From assembly GCF_014697625.1 (NCBI RefSeq), contig NZ_JACJSG010000030.1, positions 36,377-100,376 on the forward strand: DNA of 64,000 bases, given 5' to 3'. The stretch is from Anabaena azotica FACHB-119. GTDB taxonomy: Bacteria; Cyanobacteriota; Cyanobacteriia; Cyanobacteriales; Nostocaceae. The notes under the pieces are model-generated. The model saw only the letters and a program-made list of their open reading frames with translations. It was not told the DNA's origin and ran no database searches. How positions within the stretch are numbered: position 1 is the first letter of the stretch; every line of letters begins with the position of its first letter. The position numbers were made by a program, and so were the translations under genes. This document shows positions 52,623 through 61,995 of the stretch, in pieces.

Positions 52623-53108
52623 ATGGATTTTGAAAGCAAAACCACCGCCCCGACTGCTACAGATAATGTAGAATTTAGGCGATCGCTTACAAGTCGTCAG
52701 CCATTAGAAATTTTGCGAAATACTGAGGCTTTACTACGTCGCCCAACTGTTGCAACGCTAACCCCAATTTTACCTCCCAAATTGAGCAATAGCTTACAGG
52801 CAGCCTCTACAGTTGCAGATGAATCTTTACAAGAATTAGCCAAAATTGACCTTGAGGAAATTAGCGACTGGGAATTGCGACCTGCGAGAATTTTTATCGG
52901 GTTAAGTTTTGTCGGTTTTGGTGCGTTGATAGTGCTAGTGCTGGTACTTTATTTGAACACCCTACATCCAGAATTAAATACTGTTGAGCAGATTCGCCAA
53001 TACTGGTATCAATATATTTGGTTTGTCAACTTGGGTGTAGCGGGGATGTTTCTCTTAGGTCGAGAAGCAATGCGTCCTCCATATCAAAAACAATCAGTTA
53101 AGAAATAA
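52623..53108 (+). CDS. Small cyanobacterial membrane protein of unknown function
   Basis: 161 residues from ATG 52623 (MDFESKTTAPTATDNVEFRR); an upstream ATG at 52593 would add a hydrophobic stretch and seems less likely. Residues 1-90 are hydrophilic with RRSLTSRQPLEILRNTEALL, then WELRPARIFIG, one long membrane helix (IGLSFVGFGALIVLVLVLYL), a loop with YWYQYIWF, and a second helix. No family is recognised with certainty. Confidence 0.7.
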   Translation: MDFESKTTAPTATDNVEFRRSLTSRQPLEILRNTEALLRRPTVATLTPILPPKLSNSLQAASTVADESLQELAKIDLEEISDWELRPARIFIGLSFVGFGALIVLVLVLYLNTLHPELNTVEQIRQYWYQYIWFVNLGVAGMFLLGREAMRPPYQKQSVKK

Positions 53109-53278
53109 GACAAGTCTCAAATTAATCAATGTCTTTGAGATTATATAACAAAGAGGATTTATCAATTGGTAACTTGATTTAAATTAAGAGGAAAAGGAAA
53201 GGTAAAAACCTCGCACCTTATACGCGACCTATTCATCCCTTTCCCCTTTCCCCTTTCACCTTTCCCCTCATTTTTAAT

Positions 53279-54148
53279 ATGAACCAGGATGCTTTCATTT
53301 TTCCCCCAGGGTCAAAAGTTTCTCTCCGAAAAAATTATGACCCAGCTTATCAGGATGGCTATCACGAAAAAGCTGATGCAGCCCAAAAACTACAAGAGAA
53401 TATCCAACAACTAGCTAAATATCAAGATACCCTCTATGCCCAAAATACTTACGCCTTGTTGATTATCTTTCAAGCAATGGATGCTGCTGGCAAAGATAGC
53501 ACGATTAAACACGTAATGTCTGGTGTAAATCCCCAAGGATTTCAGGTGTTTAGTTTTAAAGCTCCTAGTGATGAAGAATTAGACCATGATTACCTTTGGC
53601 GTGCAACAAAGGCTTTACCAGAACGGGGACGTATTGGTATATTTAACCGTTCATATTATGAAGAAACACTAGTGGTTAGAGTACATCCAGAAATTTTAAA
53701 AAAACAGAGTCTTCCTCAAAATTATAAAGGTAATCAGATATGGAAACAGCGTTTTGAGGAAATCAATAATTTTGAAAAATACTTAGTCAATAATGGTGTT
53801 GTTGTTCTTAAATTCTTTTTAAATGTTTCTAAAGATGAACAAAAGAAACGTTTTTTAGAACGCATTAAATACCCTGATAAAAACTGGAAGTTTTCAGTCA
53901 ATGATGTGCGTGAACGAGCTTTTTGGGATGATTATATGCAGGCTTATGAGGATGTTTTTCAGAATACGAGTACAAATTATGCTCCTTGGTATATTGTCCC
54001 TGCCGATCGCAAATGGTATTCACGTCTAGTAGTATCTGATATTATCTGTAGCAGATTACAGCAGCTAAACCTCAAATATCCCACGGTCAGCGAAGAACAT
54101 TACCAAGAACTTTTGAAGGCTAAAAGTATTTTGGAGCAAGAAGATTAA
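53279..54148 (+). CDS. Polyphosphate kinase 2 family protein
   Basis: 289 residues, class I-like PPK2. Seen: LIIFQAMDAAGKDSTIKHVMSG (Walker A type site near 58-66), GFQVFSFKAPSDEELDHDYLWR, GRIGIFNRSYYEETLVVRVHPE (lid and Walker B), WKFSVNDVRERAFWDDY and PWYIVPADRKWYSRL. PPK2 enzymes use polyphosphate to phosphorylate ADP, GDP or AMP; the nucleotide preference is not readable here. Start ATG 53279. Monocistronic. Confidence 0.93.
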   Translation: MNQDAFIFPPGSKVSLRKNYDPAYQDGYHEKADAAQKLQENIQQLAKYQDTLYAQNTYALLIIFQAMDAAGKDSTIKHVMSGVNPQGFQVFSFKAPSDEELDHDYLWRATKALPERGRIGIFNRSYYEETLVVRVHPEILKKQSLPQNYKGNQIWKQRFEEINNFEKYLVNNGVVVLKFFLNVSKDEQKKRFLERIKYPDKNWKFSVNDVRERAFWDDYMQAYEDVFQNTSTNYAPWYIVPADRKWYSRLVVSDIICSRLQQLNLKYPTVSEEHYQELLKAKSILEQED

Positions 54149-54192
54149 TTAATAGCTAAATAGGTTAGTAGTCAACACTCTAGCCACAATAG

Positions 54193-54291
54193 TAGGGTGC
54201 GTCAGATGTGAAAAATCCTCTAATTTGTACGAAATTATTGGGGCTGACGCACCCTCCAGTTAGTTTGAATATGACACTTGCGTAAGTCCTA
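54193..54291. repeat. Family B remnant, one end lost
   Basis: Core GGGTGCGTCAGATGTG ... GGGGCTGACGCACCC and right end GCGTAAGTCCTA present; the left AGGACTTACGC end is missing. Confidence 0.75.
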
Positions 54292-54303
54292 TAGTAATTA
54301 CAT

Positions 54304-54430
54304 CAATTATCAGTTATCCGTTCTGACGGCGTATGGTGGCGGAAAAACAAGCGCCAAAATACGCCCTCTAACAATTGATGTGGTGTTTCACCAAGGTATT
54401 TAACTGATAACTGATAACTGTTCACTGTTA
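54304..54430. repeat. Family F repeat, copy 2
   Basis: Same order as 31221-31353: AATTATCAGTTATC, CGTATGGTGGCGG, TGTGGTGTTTCACC, then TGATAACTG units ending TGTTCACTGTT. Confidence 0.7.
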
Positions 54431-54699
54431 AAAGTCCTGATTATAACTTTGGAATGAGGCATAGCGCCTATAAATCTTGATAAGATAATATGGTTAACAG
54501 GTACAGCAAATGTCAAGTATATGCGGTCTACTCTAGCTTTCTATAAAATTGAAAGTAACTAGCAAATTCTACTTTTGTAGAAAGAATTATGCTGTATTTC
54601 ATAAATAAGAGTATATATATATGATATTGATAATTTATGATTAGTTAAGATAATATATTAAATTAAATCATTTTATTAATAAAATAAACAAAACAACTC

Positions 54700-54749
54700 T
54701 ACCCTAAGACAGAAAAATAAGTCATGTAAGGATATTTTTCTGTGGGGTA
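54700..54749. other. Inverted repeat in the DUF4327 leader region
   Basis: TACCC and ACAGAAAAATA (54700-54719) pair with TATTTTTCTGT and GGGTA (54733-54749) around a 13-nt loop with a small internal bulge. It lies about 100 bp before the ATG at 54851, so it may be a leader structure or binding site. Confidence 0.55.
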
Positions 54750-54850
54750 TCTTCAAGATTTCTTCACATTTTTTTGATAAAGTTAAATTGGAGTCAAGGT
54801 ATTTATTACTTTAACTCTTAATTCCTTGAGCAAGAGTAAAGGGAAAAGCT

Positions 54851-55072
54851 ATGGATACTGCTGTCAAATACGATATTGAGGTTATCAAGGATGAAGCGCG
54901 TCTCCTTATCGCTAAGGGGCTTGTGAATCGTCAACAACCAATTTATGCTTTGTGTAAATATATTCCAGAGCGCGACTGGGCTTTTTTTGAATTAGAGTTA
55001 GAAAAAAACGAATTTTTGCTCAGAGATAGAGTTATTGACTTGTTGAGTCAGGAAAAATGGGAAGAAGACTAA
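54851..55072 (+). CDS. DUF4327 family protein
   Basis: 73 residues: YDIEVIKDEARLLIAKGLVNRQQPIYALCKYIPERDW, then FELELEKNEFLLRDRVIDLL. This matches the cyanobacterial DUF4327 family, which is small, soluble and of unknown function. Length is complete. Start ATG 54851 with AAGGGAAAAG upstream as ribosome site. Long AT-rich upstream region suggests regulated expression. Confidence 0.85.
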   Translation: MDTAVKYDIEVIKDEARLLIAKGLVNRQQPIYALCKYIPERDWAFFELELEKNEFLLRDRVIDLLSQEKWEED

Positions 55073-55080
55073 ACCTATAA

Positions 55081-55228
55081 TTAACAATTCAAAATTCGCG
55101 CATTCAAAATTCGCGCATTAAAGACATTTTGCCTACGGCACGCTACGCGAACAGACGGGGATTTAAACCCCGACTGAAACTGATACTACGTATAGACGTA
55201 GGGGTCTTAAACCCTTTTATTTACGATA
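55081..55228. repeat. Family E repeat, copy 2
   Basis: Begins TTAACAATTCAAAATTC, with GCACGCTACGCGAACAG and GGGGATTTAAACCCC, then CTACGTATAGACGTAG and TTACGATAA. Matches 8233-8379. Confidence 0.7.
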
Positions 55229-55337
55229 AAACTTGTTTCCTAAATTGAAAACGGGTTAGGGAGTGCAAAGGACGACTGTTTTAGAGTAATCACAATAAGA
55301 CTTATTCCGGCATAGCTTATTTAGCAGGATATGCCGT

Positions 55338-55871
55338 TTATTTATAAATTCTATATTCAACCTCATCAAGAAGATGACCACTCTTATTAATCTGTTGAAA
55401 CTCACGAAATACCTTACCCCCAATACTTTCTGCAATTTTCCGACTGGGGATATTTCTTTTATCAACAGGGTAGGATAGATAATTATATTTCAAATTTTTA
55501 TCCACCCAATTTTTAAGTACATAAACTGCTTCTCTACCAAAACCATGACCATGAGCGGATTTTTTGAGCCAAATTCCTAACTCCGGTGTATCAGTGTTAA
55601 TAGCACCAACTTCGCAAATTCCTAAAAACTCTAAACTATCCTTCTTAAGAATCACCAATACTAGGTTGGTGTGATTTTCTCGTTGTAAAATCATATCTTT
55701 AATGATATTTTCAGTTTCACCAAGACTGGAGGCTGGTTTCGGATACATAAAAGTGGTAATTTCACTTGTAAATTCTCGAAATACATCTTCTGTATATTCC
55801 AATAAAATCGGTTGTAAAATCAGTCTTTTAGACTCTAAACTTACTTTTCCTAGATTCTCCATAAGTGACAA
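55338..55871 (-). CDS. GNAT family N-acetyltransferase
   Basis: 177 residues of the RimJ/RimL-like type. Seen: LESKRLILQPILLEYTEDVFREF at the start, GICEVGAINTDTPELGIWLKKSAHGHGFGREAV (the acetyl-CoA loop, near 90-120) and NIPSRKIAESIGGKV. It transfers an acetyl group from acetyl-CoA to an unknown amine, perhaps a protein N-terminus or small molecule. Start ATG 55871; a second Met three codons in is possible. Confidence 0.88.
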   Translation of the reverse strand: MSLMENLGKVSLESKRLILQPILLEYTEDVFREFTSEITTFMYPKPASSLGETENIIKDMILQRENHTNLVLVILKKDSLEFLGICEVGAINTDTPELGIWLKKSAHGHGFGREAVYVLKNWVDKNLKYNYLSYPVDKRNIPSRKIAESIGGKVFREFQQINKSGHLLDEVEYRIYK

Positions 55872-55991
55872 TCTTTATTTTTTGCTTTTCTGAGATATTT
55901 AATATTTTTAATAAAAAAGTAAAAGTAAGCAATGGGCAAGAAACAGTTAATGTAATCTATAAATAGTTGATTCAAAATTGCAGATACTGTG

Positions 55992-56019
55992 AAAAGCCCT
56001 CGCGTTAGTCGAGGGTTTA
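55992..56019 (-). terminator. Terminator of the zinc-ribbon gene
   Basis: On the minus strand ACCCTCG and CGAGGGC pair over a short loop and are followed by TTTTC. It lies 80 bp downstream of the stop at 56099. Confidence 0.65.
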
Positions 56020-56098
56020 AAAAAGTAGATAACAACTCACGAAAGGTGTAGGCACTGAATTATTAAGGGCATAAATGTAGCCCATTGTTAACACTGAC

Positions 56099-56353
56099 TT
56101 AGACCGAAACATCTTGTAAAGCTACCCATCCATTAATAGTTTGACGCTGACTGATAGAGTCAAAGTTATGGGACTGTTGTTGGTTGTGAAAATTGTGAGA
56201 AAACCTCTCGACCATAATTCCCGTGAAATAAACAGGCGTATTTATGGAAAACACTGGCATATCTTGCCAGCAGTGGCGACAAAACCAGTGAATTTGTGCA
56301 TCACTGCGTATATGCGGCAATAGTAACCTAGAACAGCAAGGACAAGTAATCAT
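56099..56353 (-). CDS. Small zinc-ribbon-like protein
   Basis: 84 residues with CPCC near residues 4-7 and FCRHCW near 24-29, i.e. two Cys pairs about 20 residues apart as in a zinc ribbon: MITCPCCSRLLLPHI, then HWFCRHCWQDMP. The C-terminal half is polar with several His and Gln. I recognise similar small proteins in other cyanobacteria but no function. Start ATG 56353; terminator at 55992-56019. Confidence 0.75.
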   Translation of the reverse strand: MITCPCCSRLLLPHIRSDAQIHWFCRHCWQDMPVFSINTPVYFTGIMVERFSHNFHNQQQSHNFDSISQRQTINGWVALQDVSV

Positions 56354-56766
56354 ATATCACATCCTTCCTTAAAAGGAATTGCTAACATCATTCAAGTCGA
56401 TTGACAATCGTATTAATATTTAAATCTATCTTGAGAATAGTTGTTGAATGTGAGGATTTGTGAACAAAATTATAATTAAAAATAATTTGTAATATTACTA
56501 CATAATTTAGGGACTAAAGGGTTGAACAGCAACACCCTCGGCAAAATACTTAATTTTTCGTTTTCCTGGGTAAGTGTTAATAACTACCTATAAACATGAG
56601 TGTAAGACTTGAATCAGTTATCAGTCCTGACGGCGCATGGTGGGGGAGAAAGAAGCGTCAATACAGCTTTTTTCGGTAACACACAGAACAGGTTGAGAGA
56701 GGCTAGAATAATGTACCTCATCCAGATGAAAAGTGCTTTGCTACAAGTCTTACTGTCCCCTACCAT
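56354..56766. other. Intergenic region between divergent genes
   Basis: 413 bp. AT-rich promoter region near 56354-56510, a remnant of the long B subtype (AATTTTTCGTTTTCCTGGG near 56549-56567) and an F remnant (56612-56675). Confidence 0.6.
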
Positions 56767-57357
56767 ATGCTGACTCCCGCCTATCTGCAACTTAGCAATG
56801 TTCTACAAACTCTCACCGATATTCCCAGAGATGAACTTGCGAAATTAACCTGCATCTTCCAGCCACGAACCTTAAACACTGGTGAGTTTTTGATACGTGC
56901 GGGGGATATTCCCTCGCAAATTGGCTTTGTTGTTTCTGGTATTTTACGTCTCTACTACGTCAATTCTGTAGGTACTGAGTTTACCAAATCATTTTGTTTA
57001 GAAAACCATTTTGTTACTGCCTATAGCGCATTAATTTTAAAACAACCTGCGCCATTTTTTATTGAAGCTTTGGAAGACTCATCATTGTTAGTTGCAGATT
57101 ATAGCCAGTATCTACAATTATGTGCAGAAAATTCATGCTGGCAGACAATTAATCATAAATTCGTTGAGGCTTTGTATATCAAGAAAGAGAAACGCGAGGC
57201 GGAGTTACTTCTTGATGATGCAACAACAAGGTACAAAAATTTTTTGCTGGAGTATCCTGATTTAGATTGCAGAGTTAAGCAATATCACATTGCATCTTAT
57301 TTAGGGATTTCACCTGTATCTCTCAGTCGGATTCGGAAAAATCTTCAGCTTAATTAA
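56767..57357 (+). CDS. Crp/Fnr-family transcriptional regulator
   Basis: 196 residues. Cyclic-nucleotide-binding-like domain (about 20-125): TLNTGEFLIRAGDIPSQIGFVVSGILRLYYV, then SFCLENHFVTAYSALI; the DNA-binding part (145-196) with QYHIASYLGISPVSLSRIRKNL. It resembles the Bacteroidetes/cyanobacterial Crp subgroup that lacks the cAMP-binding Arg-Glu set, so the ligand is unknown. The MFS-SDR gene starts 9 bp downstream, so it is likely its local regulator. Confidence 0.9.
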   Translation: MLTPAYLQLSNVLQTLTDIPRDELAKLTCIFQPRTLNTGEFLIRAGDIPSQIGFVVSGILRLYYVNSVGTEFTKSFCLENHFVTAYSALILKQPAPFFIEALEDSSLLVADYSQYLQLCAENSCWQTINHKFVEALYIKKEKREAELLLDDATTRYKNFLLEYPDLDCRVKQYHIASYLGISPVSLSRIRKNLQLN

Positions 57358-57366
57358 CATAAGTTA

Positions 57367-59331
57367 ATGACTGCGCCATTGTTCCAGATTAATTTGAAAA
57401 AAATGTTTGGAAATGCGATCGCACTCACAATGGTCAAGACAAAAATTCCCCCTTTTCTCCTTTATACAGGCTTTTTGGCATTTTTTGGCTTCGGAGTCCT
57501 AAATCCCATTTTACCGACCCTGGTGGAGCTTTATGGCGGCACAGCTTGGGAAGTTGGGTTGCTATATGCCTCATTCTCACTAGCCCAATTTTTGACATTA
57601 CCGGGAATGGGCTGTCTGAGTGATGTTTACGGGCGGCGATTTATGATGCTGGTAAGCCTGTTTGGGGCTAGTTTGGGATATTTCATCTTTGGCGTTGGGG
57701 GTACATTAGGCTTACTATTTACGGGATGGGTGATTGTGGGATTAACCGATGGTACTGCAAGTATGGTGTTTGCAGCGATCGCAGATACTACCACCCATCA
57801 ACAACGAACCCGCGCTTTTTCCTGGGTGAGTGCGATGATTGCCATAGGGTTAATTATCGGCCCCGTTTTGGCTGGGGTACTGTCTGGCATTGATCCTAGT
57901 TTACCCTTGTATTTTGTGGCGATCGCTTTTTTTATAGCCTTGGTATGGGGTTATTTCGCCATGCCAGAAACTTTACCATCATCACAGCGTTCTCCCAAAC
58001 CTAGTTTTGCTCAATTGAATCCCTTCACCCAACTGCAAGCCAGTTTAACATTACCGCATCTGCGCTGGCTGATGTTGAGCTTTTTCATCGTCAATCTGGC
58101 TATGTTTGCACTCATTTCTAACTTACCTGCTTTAGCAAATGAGCAATTTAACTGGCAAGCATCACAAATTGCCCCTTTATTTGCCCTATTTGGTATCATC
58201 AGCGTAGTCGATCAAGCAATAATTATTCCCTGGTTATTGCCCAGATGGGGCGAAAATCGCCTGGCATTTTTGGGTGCATTAATTACCAGTTTGGCTTTTA
58301 GTTTGTATGGTGTGTTTGCCATCACTGGTTCAGTAATAGTCATCTACATAGGTATTGTACTGGTAGGAATTGGACAGCCCCTAGCAGAAACAGCCTTAAT
58401 TGGATTAATCTCCAAAACTGTGAGTGAAAAAATTCAAGGACGGATTAACAGCAATATTCAAACAGTACAAGCTTTAGCCAGAATGATAGCACCATTGTTA
58501 GCAGGTTGGTTATATCATCTTCATCCAGCTACACCTTATTGGTTGTGTGTACCCCAACTGCTACTGGCTGCGGTTGCTGTTAATTTATCGGTAAAAAAAT
58601 CACCCATGTCAACTCACAGCAACACAGTTTTAATTACTGGAGGTTCATCAGGAATTGGTTTAGCATTGGCAAGAAAATTCCTGCAAGCGCAAAATACAGT
58701 GATTATTACTGGGCGCGATCCCCAGAAATTAGCTGCTGCAAAAGAAATATTACCTGGGGTAATTACGGAAGTTGCTGATATCACAGATTTACATCAGCTA
58801 CAACAGTTAGTTAAGCGCTACTCAAATGTCAATATTCTAATTAACAATGCTGGGATTCAATATAACTACGAATTTGTAAATTCAGAGATCACACCAGAGT
58901 TAATTGAGACAGAACTACATACTAATTTAATCGCCCCATTGCAATTGATTAAACTAATGTTGCCTCATCTGCGGACAAAGCCCGAAGCTGCTATTATCAA
59001 TGTTTCCTCTGGCTTGGGACTAGTACCGAAACAAACTGCGCCTGTCTACTGCGGTAGTAAAGCTGGACTGCATATTGCCACTAAAGCCTTAAGATGGCAA
59101 TTGGAAACAACATCTGTTAAAGTGTTTGAGATTATCGCGCCTTTAGTTGATACACCCATGACTCAAGGACGGGGTAAAGGGAAAATATCACCCGAAGCCC
59201 TAGTAGATGAATTTTGGCATAATTTTACAAGCGATCGCTATGAAATGCGTATCGGTAAAACTAAACTGCTGTTTTTCCTCCAGCGCTGGTTTCCCCAAGT
59301 AGCCGAGAAGATTCTCCGACCAGGACTGTAG
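57367..59331 (+). CDS. MFS transporter fused to a short-chain dehydrogenase
   Basis: 654 residues in one open frame. Residues 1-405: MFS exporter with about 12 helices, DVYGRR after helix 2 and a TetA/Bcr-like pattern (LAQFLTLPGMGCLSD). Residues 416-654: DltE-like SDR with ITGGSSGIGLA, NNAGIQYNYE, INVSSGLG, and YCGSKAG (catalytic Tyr and Lys). An ATG in the joint (near 58606, MSTHSNTVLITGG) would be the natural start of a separate SDR, so this may be two genes joined by loss of a stop codon or a genuine fusion. Start: ATG 57367, with an alternative ATG at about 57430 before the first helix. Operon with the Crp gene. Confidence 0.87.
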   Translation: MTAPLFQINLKKMFGNAIALTMVKTKIPPFLLYTGFLAFFGFGVLNPILPTLVELYGGTAWEVGLLYASFSLAQFLTLPGMGCLSDVYGRRFMMLVSLFGASLGYFIFGVGGTLGLLFTGWVIVGLTDGTASMVFAAIADTTTHQQRTRAFSWVSAMIAIGLIIGPVLAGVLSGIDPSLPLYFVAIAFFIALVWGYFAMPETLPSSQRSPKPSFAQLNPFTQLQASLTLPHLRWLMLSFFIVNLAMFALISNLPALANEQFNWQASQIAPLFALFGIISVVDQAIIIPWLLPRWGENRLAFLGALITSLAFSLYGVFAITGSVIVIYIGIVLVGIGQPLAETALIGLISKTVSEKIQGRINSNIQTVQALARMIAPLLAGWLYHLHPATPYWLCVPQLLLAAVAVNLSVKKSPMSTHSNTVLITGGSSGIGLALARKFLQAQNTVIITGRDPQKLAAAKEILPGVITEVADITDLHQLQQLVKRYSNVNILINNAGIQYNYEFVNSEITPELIETELHTNLIAPLQLIKLMLPHLRTKPEAAIINVSSGLGLVPKQTAPVYCGSKAGLHIATKALRWQLETTSVKVFEIIAPLVDTPMTQGRGKGKISPEALVDEFWHNFTSDRYEMRIGKTKLLFFLQRWFPQVAEKILRPGL

Positions 59332-59442
59332 TTGTGCTAAGGTAAAAATCAGGCTGCATCGTCTTTGACAACAAAATTCTGTTATAGATTAGGAGAGAAG
59401 CACACCGCTTGCAAAATTGACCAACAAATTAGGATGGTTGTG

Positions 59443-61629
59443 ATGACGAGCAAGAATCAATTTGTTGTATCCGTAATTTTGAAAAGCGCATTAGTCTTTT
59501 CGCCTTTGCTGCTGTGTGCTGATATTAGCCCTGTACAAGCTACAGCATCCACCTCACAACAACAAATAGTTGCTCAAGCACTCACAAATAAAGAAAGAGA
59601 AGAATTAACAAGGTTGCGTGCAGAAAAAAGAGATAACACAAAAATCCAAGCTGATCTTGAGCAACGCTTTAATCGTACAACCATCCTCTTCAATATCTGG
59701 CTAGTGCTTCTCAGTTTATTCCCCATTGCCATCATTGCTTTATTTTGGCTATTGCGGCGAGTAGCCATTCGGGAGATTGTCAATAGAGCAATGTCCCAGT
59801 TTGAGGGAATAGAAAAACTAGAAAGTCAGTTAGTCATTGTTAAGCAAGATGCGGAAAATCTTATCCAAGATGTAAAAAGTATCAATCGACTATTAGAAAG
59901 AGAAACAGAAACTCTACAGCAAAAAATTCGACTTGAACAAGAAAATTTATCTATTTTTACCTCTGAATTACTACAAGAAAAAACTGATAATTTCGCACAA
60001 ATAACAGCAGAGATTACTAAGTTTCAAAGCAAAATAGAAACTTTAGTCGTGGAATTTGCCAATAAATTATCTCAATCTGAGTTAGATACGCAAAAGCAAA
60101 GAGATATAACTTTAGAAAATATAGTCAAGCTAGAATCACTATTGAATCATCAACTGACAGAAATACAAAAAGAAGCCGAGAAACACCAGCAGATAGCTTT
60201 AGGAAATATAGATACTGCCAAGGTTGAATTTGATAATCATCTATTAAATTTACAGGCGGAAATTCAGCAACAAAAAAATAGTCTGGTTGATAATATCACT
60301 CGCTGGCAATTAGAATTACAGGGAGATTTACAAAAAGAGAAAGACATTCAGCTAGGGAAGATTCAAGAATTAGCAAATGCTTTTAATTCTCAGGTCGCTG
60401 AATTGCAACTAGTAGCACAGAATGATAAAAATAACCTGAATGATATCTTACATCAATGGCAGTCAGATGCACAACTGGAAAAAGATAGAGTTTTACAAAG
60501 TTTAGAAGAATTGCGGAAATTATTCCAGGCTCAAGTATCAGAATTACAGCTACAAAATGGGCAAGAATTAATCCAATTACAATCAGAGTTTGCATCATAT
60601 CTATCTGAATTAAAAACCACTGCTGAAAGTAATAAAGAAAGAATCATCGAGAAGTTAGAAAAATCTGGCACAGAGTTTGTTTCCCAGTTTTCAGAATTAC
60701 AATCTAATACTCAACAACAAATTCTAGAAAGAATAGAAAAACTAGAAGCGGAATTTGTCAATCAACTCTTTCAATTACAGTTAGATGCTCAACAACGCAA
60801 GGATGCAATTCTGCAAGAGTTAGCAGAAAATCAACCTGCTGTGGTAACAGAAATACAACCAATACAAGAACCTCAGCCGGAAGAATTAACAGATGAAACT
60901 AAACAGCTAGAAGTCAGATTTGATGAATGTATTGCACAGGGAGATAATCTATTTTCTCAAAAGCGTTATGAAGAAGCGATCGCCTATTACGAACAAGCTG
61001 TTAAAATCCAAGCTAACGATGCTGTCGCTTGGTTTAAGCTGGGTCTTACCCTAGCAAAATTAAAACGCTTCAAAGATGCAATAAAATCCTACAATCAGGC
61101 TATTAAAATCCAACCAGACTATCATCAAGCTTGGTGTGATTTAGGTGTAGCCTTTGGCAATATCCGCAGACATAAAGAAGCATTCGCCGCCTTTGATAAA
61201 GCTACGCAAGTTAAACCAGATGATGGAGTTGCTTGGTTAAATCGCGGTTTGGCGTTGATAGAACTGGAAGAATACGAAGATGCGATCGCCTCTTTTGACA
61301 AAGCCTTACAATTCCCACCTAATTCCCCTAAAATCTGGGATAAACGCGGATACTGCCTAGTCAGATTAGGACTTGATGATGAAGCAATAATTGCTTTTGA
61401 TAAAGCACTAGAAATTAAATCAGACTACGCCAGTGCTTATTATAATAAAGCTGCTTGTTATGCCTTGCAACGAGAAGTTAACTTAGCTTTAGCCAATCTA
61501 CAACAGGCAATTATTATCAATCCTCGATATAAAGAAGATGCTGCAACTGATATAGATTTTGATGAAATTGCAGATAATAAACAATTTCAACAACTAATTT
61601 CAGACAGTGGAGAGCTAGAGGTTACGTGA
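59443..61629 (+). CDS. Signal/membrane-anchored coiled-coil protein with C-terminal TPRs
   Basis: 728 residues from ATG 59443 (AGGATGG lies 9 nt before it); ATG 59434 and TTG 59365 are open alternatives. Hydrophobic N-terminal signal (VVSVILKSALVFSPLLLCADI), a polar stretch, one membrane helix near 85-105 (LVLLSLFPIAIIALFWLL), a 340-residue coiled coil (about 120-470, Gln/Glu/Leu-rich), then four to five TPR units (FSQKRYEEAIAYYEQAVKI, LAKLKRFKDAIKSYNQAIKI). It could be a scaffold anchored in the membrane with both coil and TPRs on one side. No family name is certain. Confidence 0.82.
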   Translation: MTSKNQFVVSVILKSALVFSPLLLCADISPVQATASTSQQQIVAQALTNKEREELTRLRAEKRDNTKIQADLEQRFNRTTILFNIWLVLLSLFPIAIIALFWLLRRVAIREIVNRAMSQFEGIEKLESQLVIVKQDAENLIQDVKSINRLLERETETLQQKIRLEQENLSIFTSELLQEKTDNFAQITAEITKFQSKIETLVVEFANKLSQSELDTQKQRDITLENIVKLESLLNHQLTEIQKEAEKHQQIALGNIDTAKVEFDNHLLNLQAEIQQQKNSLVDNITRWQLELQGDLQKEKDIQLGKIQELANAFNSQVAELQLVAQNDKNNLNDILHQWQSDAQLEKDRVLQSLEELRKLFQAQVSELQLQNGQELIQLQSEFASYLSELKTTAESNKERIIEKLEKSGTEFVSQFSELQSNTQQQILERIEKLEAEFVNQLFQLQLDAQQRKDAILQELAENQPAVVTEIQPIQEPQPEELTDETKQLEVRFDECIAQGDNLFSQKRYEEAIAYYEQAVKIQANDAVAWFKLGLTLAKLKRFKDAIKSYNQAIKIQPDYHQAWCDLGVAFGNIRRHKEAFAAFDKATQVKPDDGVAWLNRGLALIELEEYEDAIASFDKALQFPPNSPKIWDKRGYCLVRLGLDDEAIIAFDKALEIKSDYASAYYNKAACYALQREVNLALANLQQAIIINPRYKEDAATDIDFDEIADNKQFQQLISDSGELEVT

Positions 61630-61995
61630 TGTAACTTATCAGTTAGTAGTAGCGTGGCAAGCTTAAAATGTTGCATTAATTAACCACAGAGGCACAGAGA
61701 CACAGAGGTTAGAGAGGAAACTTATTGCACTATTTTAGCCTTGCCACGCTACTACTAGCGTGGCAAGACTAAACTTGTGCATTAGCGAAAAATTTATCAT
61801 CTTGTTCATCTGCGTTCATCTGCGTTCATCTGCGTTCAATTTTTTCCAAATCTATTGCCACATTTTAGCCTTGCCAGTCCACTACGGTGATTTTTACCAA
61901 AAATCAAAAAAGAATGCGACAGACAGATTATTTAGGAATTTATTTACATCCCTAAAGCTATCCACTTGTCGCCAAGATTTATTATGAATCAATTG
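61630..61995. other. Intergenic region filled by a family A array
   Basis: The two-unit array occupies 61648-61884; a reading frame through it is not a gene. The rest is unique. Confidence 0.8.
61648..61884. repeat. Family A array, two units with different cores
   Basis: Unit 1 (61648-61753) has the ACAGAGACAC core; unit 2 (61755-61884) the ATCTGCGTTC core. The joint is GCCACGCTACTACTAGCG. Confidence 0.8.

Larger units (their letters stand above)
54149..54850. other. Intergenic region with B remnant, F repeat and a hairpin
   Basis: 702 bp. A B-family remnant (54193-54291) and an F repeat (54304-54430) fill the first part. 54431-54850 is unique, very AT-rich, and includes an inverted repeat at 54700-54749 upstream of the DUF4327 gene. 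Confidence 0.75.
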
